DNA of 15,459 nucleotides from Bacteriovoracaceae bacterium UBA7317. Lineage in GTDB: Bacteria > Bdellovibrionota > Bacteriovoracia > Bacteriovoracales > Bacteriovoracaceae. Of the stretch, positions 8,463-14,517 are shown one piece after another. A program made the position numbers and the translations under genes. The notes beneath the pieces are model-generated. The model did not search any database and was not told the DNA's origin. It was given only the letters and a program-made list of their open reading frames with translations. Location of the stretch: the NCBI GenBank assembly GCA_002474345.1, contig DKQD01000170.1, positions 1 through 15,459 on the forward strand, in the 5' to 3' direction. How positions within the stretch are numbered: the first letter of the stretch is position 1; every line of letters begins with the position of its first letter.

Positions 8463-9305
8463 TTATAATTTGAAAATTAAATCCTCGAATTCTTCACCAT
8501 ATTCAGCATTTTCTAACAATTCAAAGAACGATTCCTGATCGTAAATTTCAATTGTAATTTTACACGTTATACTGAAATTCTTAAAGCAAATATCCCATGA
8601 ATCCTCAATAAGCCTTATACTATCCGTTGTAGAATCAACCATTAAGAAAATACTATCTTGCGCCCTTGTTAACATGGGAAGACTTAAATTAGATAACTTA
8701 TCATGGCCTTTGGCCAAAATCATTTTAATCCCACCTGCAGTAAGGTTACAAAACTCCTTCATAAAATCCACAACATCGTCAGGTGAGTTTAAAGGTTCCT
8801 CCACTTCTTCCAGTTTTTCACCTATCAAAAACTTATTGGCAATGTCGTGTGTAAAATAGGCTTGAAAATTAAAACGAAGAGAGGATGATTCTGCCATAAC
8901 AAAGGTTAACTTTTTTCCGACATTTTGGTCAGCAGTTGGTTCACCAATAAAAAAGTCTCTATTTTTCAATCCTTTTATTTTGGTATATTTTCCTAAACGA
9001 TCTAAACTTATTTTTCTAACACTATCTTTGAAACCTTTTATCATCTGAAGTTTTTTAATTTGCCTCTTCATGGCATCATCAAAGATTGAAAGGAATTCTT
9101 TTTTTGAGAAAGTTGAAATTCTATTTGGTATTTTTTTTAAGATTTCGATGACTTTTAAAGTTAGACCATCACTTATACCCTGATTGTGGGCCTTATCAAT
9201 AATATGTTCTATTTCCAAAGCATATGAAGACAGTTCCTCTTCCTTTAGATTATCCATGTAGGAGGTCGCTTCATAAACAAATTTGTTTTTTTTCTTTACA
9301 ACCAT
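8463..9305 (-). CDS. CheX-like putative receiver phosphatase with extra N-terminal domain
   Basis: The 280-aa protein has two parts. Residues 1-120 are charged and mainly helical, and I recognise no family. Residues 125-260 resemble the CheC/CheX/FliY phosphatase fold: the helix VVDFMKEFCNLTAGGIKMIL contains E184-x-x-N187, the E/D-x-x-N motif with which CheX removes phosphate from CheY-P. It is followed by beta-rich sequence of CheX type (SIFLMVDS, then FSITCKITIEIYD). I see one such motif, as in CheX, whereas CheC has two. The gene starts 10 nt after the stop of the XRE-type regulator, so the two are probably cotranscribed and translationally coupled; its own ribosome site is weak. It converges on the kinase gene, with 47 bp between them. 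Assignment rests on the motif and flanking pattern, so it is probable rather than certain. Confidence 0.7.
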   Translation of the reverse strand: MVVKKKNKFVYEATSYMDNLKEEELSSYALEIEHIIDKAHNQGISDGLTLKVIEILKKIPNRISTFSKKEFLSIFDDAMKRQIKKLQMIKGFKDSVRKISLDRLGKYTKIKGLKNRDFFIGEPTADQNVGKKLTFVMAESSSLRFNFQAYFTHDIANKFLIGEKLEEVEEPLNSPDDVVDFMKEFCNLTAGGIKMILAKGHDKLSNLSLPMLTRAQDSIFLMVDSTTDSIRLIEDSWDICFKNFSITCKITIEIYDQESFFELLENAEYGEEFEDLIFKL

Positions 9306-9315
9306 TAAGTTTCTT

Positions 9316-9675
9316 TTAGTTTTCTGAACCCAATTTTTCTATTGTTACTCTATAAACAATTCCCTGATCAGAATAAGTTCCTCTATAAATGACCTCTGCC
9401 TTGTCTTTTTTTGTTATACCAAAAAATAACTCATCTAAGGAAAGGTGTAAATAAGATGCAAGGGCCTTAACGTATTTCATACTTGATGTAGAAGGCTTAA
9501 TACCATTCATCCAATTATGGAGTGTGGTTACTGGTACCTTGCATTCTTTGGCCAGCGAACTTGCACTCATATTTCTTTTTTGAAGTTCTTTAACGATGAC
9601 CTTGCCGAGAGAGATTTCACCCTCATGTGTAAATTCAAAATCCTCTTCAAAGTCCTCTTCAATTTCCTTTTTCAT
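9316..9675 (-). CDS. XRE/Cro-family helix-turn-helix regulator
   Basis: The protein (119 aa from the ATG at 9675) starts with an acidic tail containing the repeat EEDFEEDFEF (residues 6-15). It continues with a Cro/C1-type DNA-binding domain (about 23-86), whose helix-turn-helix is SASSLAKECKVPVTTLHNWMNG, and then LHLSLDELFFG, a typical end of the XRE domain. A short C-terminal part (about 90-119) is beta-like and has no recognised ligand site. The start is set by AAAGG six nt ahead of the ATG; an in-frame GTG at 9723 would add 16 residues of implausible sequence. It is the first gene of a two-gene operon with the CheX-like gene, so it may regulate that operon. A possible operator lies upstream of it. 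Confidence 0.9.
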   Translation of the reverse strand: MKKEIEEDFEEDFEFTHEGEISLGKVIVKELQKRNMSASSLAKECKVPVTTLHNWMNGIKPSTSSMKYVKALASYLHLSLDELFFGITKKDKAEVIYRGTYSDQGIVYRVTIEKLGSEN

Positions 9676-9714
9676 TAAAAACCTTTTTTCTTTGAAGAAA
9701 TTAAACAAGAGTAT

Positions 9715-9763
9715 TACGAACACTTAGTCGGTAAGATTTAAATAATAGTTTAGGTGTTTCGTA
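9715..9763. repeat. Split inverted repeat near the XRE gene start of transcription
   Basis: TACGAACAC (9715-9723) and GTGTTTCGTA (9754-9763) are inverted copies that differ by one extra T and are separated by 30 bp. They lie in the leader of the XRE-type gene, just downstream of its likely -10 box. This placement fits two half-sites or two weak operators used by a repressor, perhaps the XRE protein itself. Confidence 0.45.
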
Positions 9764-9767
9764 GAAA

Positions 9768-9773
9768 ATTATA
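9768..9773 (-). promoter_or_regulatory. Candidate -10 box for the XRE/CheX-like operon
   Basis: A perfect TATAAT on the minus strand stands about 90 nt ahead of the XRE start codon. The hexamer 17 bp further upstream (TTTTAA) is a poor -35 match, so the promoter may need an activator, or the site may be chance in AT-rich sequence. Confidence 0.35.
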
Positions 9774-9849
9774 AATAGCGTTTTAGTAAATTAAAAAATT
9801 TTAATATACAGAAAATTAAAAGCTATTTGAATTTTGACCTCAATAAATT

Positions 9850-10293
9850 TTAAAGGCTTGGAGATTGAGTTAACTTTACTTTAAGGTTTTCTATAGATTT
9901 TTCAACTGCCTTAGTAAGTAAAATTCTGGCCCTTGAAATGGCCGTTCCTAAATCGACCCCCAAAACAAAGAAATCTAACATTTCTAAATTTTCTGGCCAA
10001 TCAACGGTTGCATGAAAAACGATTGTTCTGTCTTTACTTATGAATAACTGAACAATAAAATCATCAAATTTGAAATTCCAAAATTTATCTTTAAATAAAC
10101 CAACCTCGTCTAATGACTCCATAAGGTTGAAAAGTGAAGCTTCTTTAAAAACAAACTCGCCTATTATTGAAAAGCCTACAACTTCCTGTCCTTTACCTTT
10201 TATCTCATCGACTTCATAAAGGCTTTTTATATAAGTACCCTCAAGACCTTCCTTAAAGTTTTTAACAGCTAGCTTTTCCATAAATCGGTTCAA
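9850..10293 (-). CDS. Unrecognised cytosolic protein (147 aa, TTG start)
   Basis: I recognise no family. The protein has no signal peptide, no membrane helix and no cysteine. It alternates short helices and strands, with an aromatic centre (FWNFKFDDFIVQLFIS, about 71-86), a likely strand TIVFHATVDW (90-99) and a long C-terminal helix (117-140). The start is a TTG at 10293 because GAGAGG sits 5 nt upstream of it. The in-frame ATG four codons later would be 17 nt from that site and has none of its own. The gene lies upstream of the XRE/CheX-like operon in the same direction, with 174 bp between the coding regions (ATG start at 9675), so cotranscription is possible but not shown. Confidence 0.8.
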   Translation of the reverse strand: MNRFMEKLAVKNFKEGLEGTYIKSLYEVDEIKGKGQEVVGFSIIGEFVFKEASLFNLMESLDEVGLFKDKFWNFKFDDFIVQLFISKDRTIVFHATVDWPENLEMLDFFVLGVDLGTAISRARILLTKAVEKSIENLKVKLTQSPSL

Positions 10294-10298
10294 TTGAG

Positions 10299-10304
10299 CC
10301 TCTC
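10299..10304 (-). promoter_or_regulatory. Shine-Dalgarno site that selects a TTG start
   Basis: GAGAGG on the minus strand is separated by five bases (CTCAA) from TTG at 10291-10293. This is the best ribosome site near the 5' end of the gene, and it fixes the start there rather than at the ATG at 10281. Confidence 0.6.
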
Positions 10305-10552
10305 ATTTCAAATGTTTGATGGTCTGGTCCTTTGGCTTTTTCCTAAACCTTATTTTTTCGCCCAAACCAAAAACGAGACTATCTTTTTCTTCCTCTTTGG
10401 GCCTTATTAAAAGGAGCCTTGAGTAATCTTTTTACTCTTAAATAAAGCTTATTTATTTTTTATAGGATAATTTTATCTCTTAATTTAAAGATTATTTATT
10501 TATAGTGCCAAGACGCCAATAGTTTTAACTAAATATAAGTGAAGTGAGAATC

Positions 10553-11269
10553 TTAGAATGAAAGATTAAGGGCCAATCCATTTTTTATAGGAATAAGTCT
10601 CGCTTTATTCCAAAATTTTTTTTCAGAAACCAACTCATTATAAAATATTCTCCTATAGACCGCCCTCTTTTTTGAAGCCAGTGTTGGAACAGAGGACCTT
10701 TGAGACTCAAAAATAAGTGTCCCCATTAAGAAGTGAATAATTCCACCCATAGGCCTTTCATCACCAAGCCAAACTGCTATTCCTCCAAGAGTATTGATTA
10801 AAAGTCCTGTTATTCGGCGATTCCAGCTCTTTATACTCACCTCTCTTTTGTAAGCATTCTCTAAAATTGCTTCCCCTAACTTTAACTTTTTATGACCTTC
10901 AGGGAGCTCATTGAAAAGGGCCAAATCCATTTTGGGATAGAAGCGGTTGAAAAGCATATCCCAAGCGCCAAAAGTACTTTGAATAGTGATTAAACCACTC
11001 GTAAAGCTTGTAGACCTGTCTCCTGAAGTAAAATGAACCGCCAAACCACCAATGGCAAGACTTGAATAAATGGCCGTATAACTTCTTTCCCACCTCACTG
11101 TTTTTGATGAAATTAAAAAGCCCTTTCTTGTCGCTTGAGCAAATGTATTTTCCAAGAATTTTAATTGTCTAGAAAGCTTGGCCCCTCCCATATCATCAAA
11201 TGATAAAGCAGGTTTAAAAGAAAAAGTAAGGATTAAACTTATAAAAAGTTTTAAAAAAAAAGCTGCCAT
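10553..11269 (-). CDS. Exported or membrane protein of unknown function (238 aa)
   Basis: I recognise no family. The chosen ATG gives a clear signal peptide (residues 1-23, MAAFFLKLFISLILTF then FKPALS). Four moderately hydrophobic stretches follow at about 64-80, 88-107, 153-168 and 173-187, rich in Gly, Ser and Ile. They could be membrane helices or the core of an outer-membrane protein. The protein ends in an alternating pattern with a final Phe (LIPIKNGLALNLSF), which resembles the C-terminal strand of some outer-membrane proteins, though this is weak evidence. AAAGAAG lies just ahead of the ATG. The frame stays open to 11410, but those extra 47 codons precede the signal peptide and cross a hairpin followed by a T-run, so they are taken as untranslated. 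Confidence 0.75.
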   Translation of the reverse strand: MAAFFLKLFISLILTFSFKPALSFDDMGGAKLSRQLKFLENTFAQATRKGFLISSKTVRWERSYTAIYSSLAIGGLAVHFTSGDRSTSFTSGLITIQSTFGAWDMLFNRFYPKMDLALFNELPEGHKKLKLGEAILENAYKREVSIKSWNRRITGLLINTLGGIAVWLGDERPMGGIIHFLMGTLIFESQRSSVPTLASKKRAVYRRIFYNELVSEKKFWNKARLIPIKNGLALNLSF

Positions 11270-11311
11270 TTTTCTTCTTTCAATCACAAGCCCATCTCCT
11301 CTTCCCTCGCC

Positions 11312-11345
11312 AAAAAATGTAAGGAAAGGCCCTAAAAGACCTTTC
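11312..11345 (-). terminator. Hairpin with T-run after the EEP-family gene
   Basis: On the minus strand GAAAGGTC pairs with GGCCTTTC (one G-T pair) around a six-base loop TTTTAG at 11324-11345. A short spacer CTTACA and six T residues follow. It lies about 120 nt past the stop of the secreted EEP-family gene and 55 nt ahead of the next start codon. It is probably a terminator, or an attenuator for the downstream gene. The gap between stem and T-run lowers confidence. Confidence 0.5.
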
Positions 11346-11462
11346 GGAGTTTTATTTTTAACTTTAAATAGGGTTAAGAGAAAAGGTTGAATACAATAAT
11401 CGGATAACAACTTTCAAAGATTGACTGTTTCCATTGCCTAAGTCGAGTTGATTGGTGGTCTT

Positions 11463-12341
11463 TTATTTTAGAAACCACTCAAGATCAATAACCAAGGGAT
11501 CATGATCTGATAAGGGTTTTTTCTTAGAGTCATAGAAGTCAAATTTATAAGGTAAAAAGAGTTCTTTTAGATCTAAGCCGACATCTGTTCCATCACGAAA
11601 AGTAAACCGATCTAAAACCCCTTGCTTCTCTTGGCTACAAACTAAATCTTTACACATATACCGCATATTATTTCTTGCTAAAAAAAGGTGGAACACAAAC
11701 TGATCATCTTCATCATCGTGAAGAAGGTTCCAGTCTCCGGCCACAATAACCGCACGCCCTTTTGACTTTTCTTCTATTGTTTGACTTAAAAACTTAAATT
11801 GCTGAAAGCGTGCCTTTTTATCACTTTTACTTCGACCAGCATCAGCGTGGACATTATAAATATCTACGAAAAGCCCTGGAGAAACTTCATGACGGGAAAA
11901 AGTAAAGCCCTTCTTGGCCAAACAGTCTGAGTCATTCCTCAAAACACCCGAACAAGTTGGCCAAGAGAAAGTTTCAAAATGATGAAACGGCTTTTTTGAA
12001 AGACGCATTAAACCATTCCCAAGGACTCCTCTAAAATCTGACTTTTGCCAAAAAGGAAAGCTAACAGCTTCCATAAGAAGGGAATGATAACTGAAGTTTT
12101 CCTGAAGGAGAGCGATATCAAATCTATTGATTTTTTCACCAATAGTCCGCATATTCTTTCTGTTTCTTAAGGGAGAAATGACATTGTGAATACCTGCCAC
12201 GTTATAGCTAAGGATCGTAAGGGTTCCTCTATTTTCATACTGATAAGAAAAAGATGTGCCACTAAAAAGAAAACAAAAACTGCAAAAAACAACAGAAAAC
12301 TTAATAAAGCTCTTCATAAAAATTGACATCCTTTTTAACAT
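11463..12341 (-). CDS. Secreted endonuclease/exonuclease/phosphatase-family hydrolase
   Basis: This 292-aa protein has a signal peptide (about 1-32) and a DNase I-like EEP fold. Visible catalytic motifs are N47 in LSYNVAG, E81 in LLQENF, H165 in YNVHAD, D203 and N205 in GDWN, and D279 and H280 in SDHDPL. The fold hydrolyses phosphodiester bonds in DNA, RNA, sphingomyelin or phosphoinositides using Mg2+, and the sequence alone does not tell which. Cysteines at 130 and 140, and at 230 and 235, could pair after export. Starts at 12341, 12329 and 12317 are all in frame. Only the last has an AAGGA upstream, about 11 nt away, and it also gives a compact signal peptide (MKSFIKFSVVFC). The gene is divergent from the small basic membrane protein gene. 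Confidence 0.88.
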   Translation of the reverse strand: MLKRMSIFMKSFIKFSVVFCSFCFLFSGTSFSYQYENRGTLTILSYNVAGIHNVISPLRNRKNMRTIGEKINRFDIALLQENFSYHSLLMEAVSFPFWQKSDFRGVLGNGLMRLSKKPFHHFETFSWPTCSGVLRNDSDCLAKKGFTFSRHEVSPGLFVDIYNVHADAGRSKSDKKARFQQFKFLSQTIEEKSKGRAVIVAGDWNLLHDDEDDQFVFHLFLARNNMRYMCKDLVCSQEKQGVLDRFTFRDGTDVGLDLKELFLPYKFDFYDSKKKPLSDHDPLVIDLEWFLK

Positions 12342-12429
12342 GAAGGCGCATAATTAACCGCTATTTCCTATCTAACAAGACGCATAACGCCATAATTTGA
12401 AATCATGATAAAATATATTCGCTAAGATC

Positions 12430-12437
12430 ATTATAAA
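12430..12437. promoter_or_regulatory. Overlapping divergent -10-like boxes
   Basis: On the minus strand TATAAT (12430-12435) points at the EEP-family gene about 90 nt away. On the plus strand TATAAA (12432-12437) points at the gene starting at 12470. Neither has a good -35 hexamer at 16-18 bp. If both are used, the two promoters compete for the same DNA. Confidence 0.25.
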
Positions 12438-12469
12438 CTGCAAAGTTTGACTAAAATACGAGGTACTTC

Positions 12470-12856
12470 ATGGAAAAGAAACTAACTTCCAGAAAAAACT
12501 ATGTCATGGGGCTTTCACTACTCGGCTTTTTTGGGAGTTTAACAACATTTTTCCTACTCCAACATGAGCCAGAAAAGGAAAATTCAAGCCTCACTCAGAA
12601 AGAACCAAAGCGAGTCGTAGGAAGTAAAAAACTTACTTTGACTCCGAAAGTGAAAAAAACTACGAATAAGGCTCCCTCCAAAAGCCTCTATGTCCCACCC
12701 GAAACTTTTATTGGCAACCAGAAGCTAAACTTTGAATTCATTAAAAAGGAAATAAAGGCCCAAAAAAAAGAAAAAAAAACCTATGATACCAAAGACTTTA
12801 AAAGGAAAGAGAAAGACCATAAAAATGTTTTTCTTTCTCTCCTAAAAACCAAATAA
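12470..12856 (+). CDS. Small basic membrane-anchored protein of unknown function
   Basis: The 128-aa product has one hydrophobic segment near the N-terminus (about 13-30, MGLSLLGFFGSLTTFFLL) after a basic start, which makes a signal anchor more likely than a cleaved signal. The remainder is soluble and extremely rich in lysine, with low-complexity runs (for example KKEIKAQKKEKK at 91-102) and no cysteine. I recognise no family. Such a tail could bind peptidoglycan, nucleic acid or acidic surface polymers, but nothing in the sequence decides this. GAGG six nt before the ATG is a strong ribosome site. The acyltransferase-like gene follows in the same direction after 105 bp with no convincing terminator between, so the two may share a transcript. 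Confidence 0.82.
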   Translation: MEKKLTSRKNYVMGLSLLGFFGSLTTFFLLQHEPEKENSSLTQKEPKRVVGSKKLTLTPKVKKTTNKAPSKSLYVPPETFIGNQKLNFEFIKKEIKAQKKEKKTYDTKDFKRKEKDHKNVFLSLLKTK

Positions 12857-12961
12857 AAAAAGCTTTTCAAAAGTTTATGGAAAGGCCCTTTTCCTTCCGG
12901 TGATTTTCCCGTAATCTCACCCTCCTTATAGGATTTTTGGATTGGCCGCATTGGGGACTCT

Positions 12962-13645
12962 ATGAAACGAAAAATCTATCACGCTGTTATATACATCATT
13001 TTAAGAACACTCTACGCAACGTACCGGCTTCGCTTTACAGGTCTTGAGAACTTAAAAAAGGCCCAGGAGGAACACCCTCAAGGAAGCGTTATCTTTGCTT
13101 TGTGGCATGAACATTTCCTCGCTGGTATCTTTAGCATTAAAATTTTCAAGCCTTGTGCCATGGTTAGCCCCTCAAAAGATGGAGAAATTGTGGCCCGCTT
13201 CGTTAAAAAGTTGGGATATACCGTAGCAAGAGGAAGCTCAAGCCGTGGAGGTAAGCATGCTAAAAATGATGCCATTAATGCCCTCGACAAAGGCACAATT
13301 GCTGCCATAACTGTTGATGGCCCCAAAGGACCTCGAAACAAAGCTAAGCCTGGAATTGTAAACCTTTCAAAAATCTCCGGGGCACCTATTATTCCTATTT
13401 CACCTATTACTGAAAGTCCAAAAATTTTTGAAAAATCATGGGATCAAAATAAATTCCCTAAACCTTTTTCAAAAATTGTCCTCCGCTTTGGTGAAGCCGT
13501 TCATGTTCCCCAAAGCGCTCAAGGTGAAGCCTTTGACCAATTGAGAGACAAATTAGATGATCAACTTATTCAAACTGAAAAAATCGCCGAAGGTGACTTT
13601 AAAGACTGGAAAAAGCTGCCCAGCTCTCCTGGCCTTGGTTTTTAA
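12962..13645 (+). CDS. DUF374-family lysophospholipid acyltransferase-like protein
   Basis: The 227-aa protein matches the DUF374 (LPLAT-like) family by eye along its length: ALWHEHFLAG (46-55), SPSKDGEIVARFVKKLG (69-85), RGSSSRGGKHA (90-100), VDGPKGPRNKAKPG (118-131) and PKPFSKIVLRFG (166-177). An N-terminal hydrophobic stretch (about 7-20) would hold it on the cytoplasmic membrane. LPLAT proteins move acyl chains onto glycerolipids or lipid A precursors. In this branch the classic H-x4-D box is replaced by WHEH, so the exact reaction is not established. GGGG lies 5 nt before the ATG. Its stop codon overlaps that of the convergent two-repeat protein gene. Family identity is firm; function is inferred. 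Confidence 0.9.
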   Translation: MKRKIYHAVIYIILRTLYATYRLRFTGLENLKKAQEEHPQGSVIFALWHEHFLAGIFSIKIFKPCAMVSPSKDGEIVARFVKKLGYTVARGSSSRGGKHAKNDAINALDKGTIAAITVDGPKGPRNKAKPGIVNLSKISGAPIIPISPITESPKIFEKSWDQNKFPKPFSKIVLRFGEAVHVPQSAQGEAFDQLRDKLDDQLIQTEKIAEGDFKDWKKLPSSPGLGF

Positions 13646-14211
13646 CACTTGCCTATCATGACGCTGCTACCGTTAGGGTGGTTGTAATAAGAACAGCTCC
13701 CATTACTACCAAGTGACCCTCCTGGTGTCCTTTTAAGCCAACCCTTACCAACTTGACCATTCATCATTGATTTCAAATTAAAGAGCGTAGGTCCCCCTTC
13801 AAATCCGCCGTATCCCATCCCGTTAAGCCAATAACGGCCTGACTTAACAAAACCGAATAGTTTTTTAAGAAAAGCTTTCTCGAGAGGATGAATTTCCCTC
13901 CCATTAATAAAAACACCAGAGCCCTCACCAGAAGAGTTTTTTAGGAGAACTCCACCTAATTTTAATCCTGGCAAAATTTGACCGAGCGAGGGCCCACCTT
14001 GGAGACCCCAAAGACCGGAAAAAGAGTCGTACCAAAATCGACCTTCCTTAATTCTTACTTTGTAGGTCTTTTCTAGAAGTTCCACTTGGTCTCGCTTCAA
14101 GTTCTCGCCGTTAATAATCACTTTTGTCTCAGAACTTTTGGAAATTGGTAAGGATAAGATGAAACAAAGAAAGACATAGAAACACTTTTTCCAATTATTT
14201 TTTAATAACAT
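13642..14211 (-). CDS. Exported two-repeat protein of a conserved hypothetical family
   Basis: The 189-aa protein has a signal peptide (about 1-26) and two copies of a repeat of about 45 residues. The first (33-78) reads INGENLKRDQVELLEKTY, then GRFWYDSFSGLWGLQGGPSL. The second (102-145) reads INGREIHPLEKAFLKKLFG, then GRYWLNGMGYGGFEGGPTL. Each unit is a short strand, a helix, an aromatic GR-[FY]-W motif and a glycine-rich EGGP/QGGP turn. The tail carries C173 and C189 in GSCSYYNHPNGSSVMIGKC, a likely disulfide loop. I have seen this pattern in uncharacterised secreted proteins of other Proteobacteria-like bacteria, but no function is known to me. AGGA lies 7 nt before the ATG. It is downstream of the protease gene in the same direction, after 306 bp. 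Confidence 0.85.
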   Translation of the reverse strand: MLLKNNWKKCFYVFLCFILSLPISKSSETKVIINGENLKRDQVELLEKTYKVRIKEGRFWYDSFSGLWGLQGGPSLGQILPGLKLGGVLLKNSSGEGSGVFINGREIHPLEKAFLKKLFGFVKSGRYWLNGMGYGGFEGGPTLFNLKSMMNGQVGKGWLKRTPGGSLGSNGSCSYYNHPNGSSVMIGKC

Positions 14212-14517
14212 GCTTTTTTCCTATTTTTTTAAAAGCTTAAAACTAAAACAAGAAAATAATCATACTAAAAAATTCTTTTTTTGAAAAAACTTATAGAAAA
14301 ATTTGTTGATTCCGCGAGGAAATATGGATGAGGTTAGGAAAAAACAGAGTACCTTTTTTCTACTTTCTACAGAGCCTATTTATGAAATATATCATAAAAA
14401 ACCTTAAAGAATTTTAGAAAAGGCGGTTAAGACTATCAGAATAATTAAAAAGTCTTTTTAACATTTATGTTCATACTTTTTTATATTCCTCAACTCCTAA
14501 CACGCCCCCTTATTTTT
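14212..14517. other. Intergenic region with two AT-rich palindromes, no gene seen
   Basis: This 306-bp stretch separates the protease gene from the two-repeat protein gene. I see no open frame with a ribosome site and no RNA gene. It holds a 20-bp dyad at 14379-14398 (7-bp arms TTTATGA and TCATAAA) and a perfect 17-bp palindrome at 14445-14461 (TTAAAAAG, a central T, CTTTTTAA). The second lies about 57 nt past the protease stop, but a 1-nt centre makes it a poor hairpin, so no clear terminator is called. A candidate promoter lies at 14259-14287. Confidence 0.7.
14259..14287 (-). promoter_or_regulatory. Candidate promoter for the two-repeat protein gene
   Basis: TATGAT (14259-14264, five of six matches) follows TTTTCA (14282-14287, four of six matches) after exactly 17 bp on the minus strand. 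A start near 14252 gives a leader of about 40 nt. Confidence 0.4.

Noticed and set aside
9676..9723. GTG start that would lengthen the XRE regulator by 16 residues
   Set aside because: The added sequence is hydrophobic and atypical, and AAAGG is correctly placed for the ATG at 9675.
10421..10437. GAGTAA / TTACTC stem-loop in the 10294-10552 gap
   Set aside because: The stem has six weak pairs and no T-run on either strand. Nothing else in that 259-bp gap looks like a gene or RNA.
10470..10520. TTGGCA-like box on the minus strand as a sigma-54 or sigma-70 promoter for the 147-aa gene
   Set aside because: The GC element at -12 is missing and the -10 hexamer at 17 bp (TTAAAT) matches only four of six, so it cannot be told from background.
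11270..11410. In-frame extension of the 238-aa protein by 47 codons
   Set aside because: It would bury the signal peptide and cross a hairpin with a T-run, and no ribosome site supports it.
12879..12894. GGAAAGG / CCTTTTCC-like dyad after the small basic protein gene, considered as a terminator
   Set aside because: The centre is too tight for a good hairpin and no T-run follows on the plus strand.
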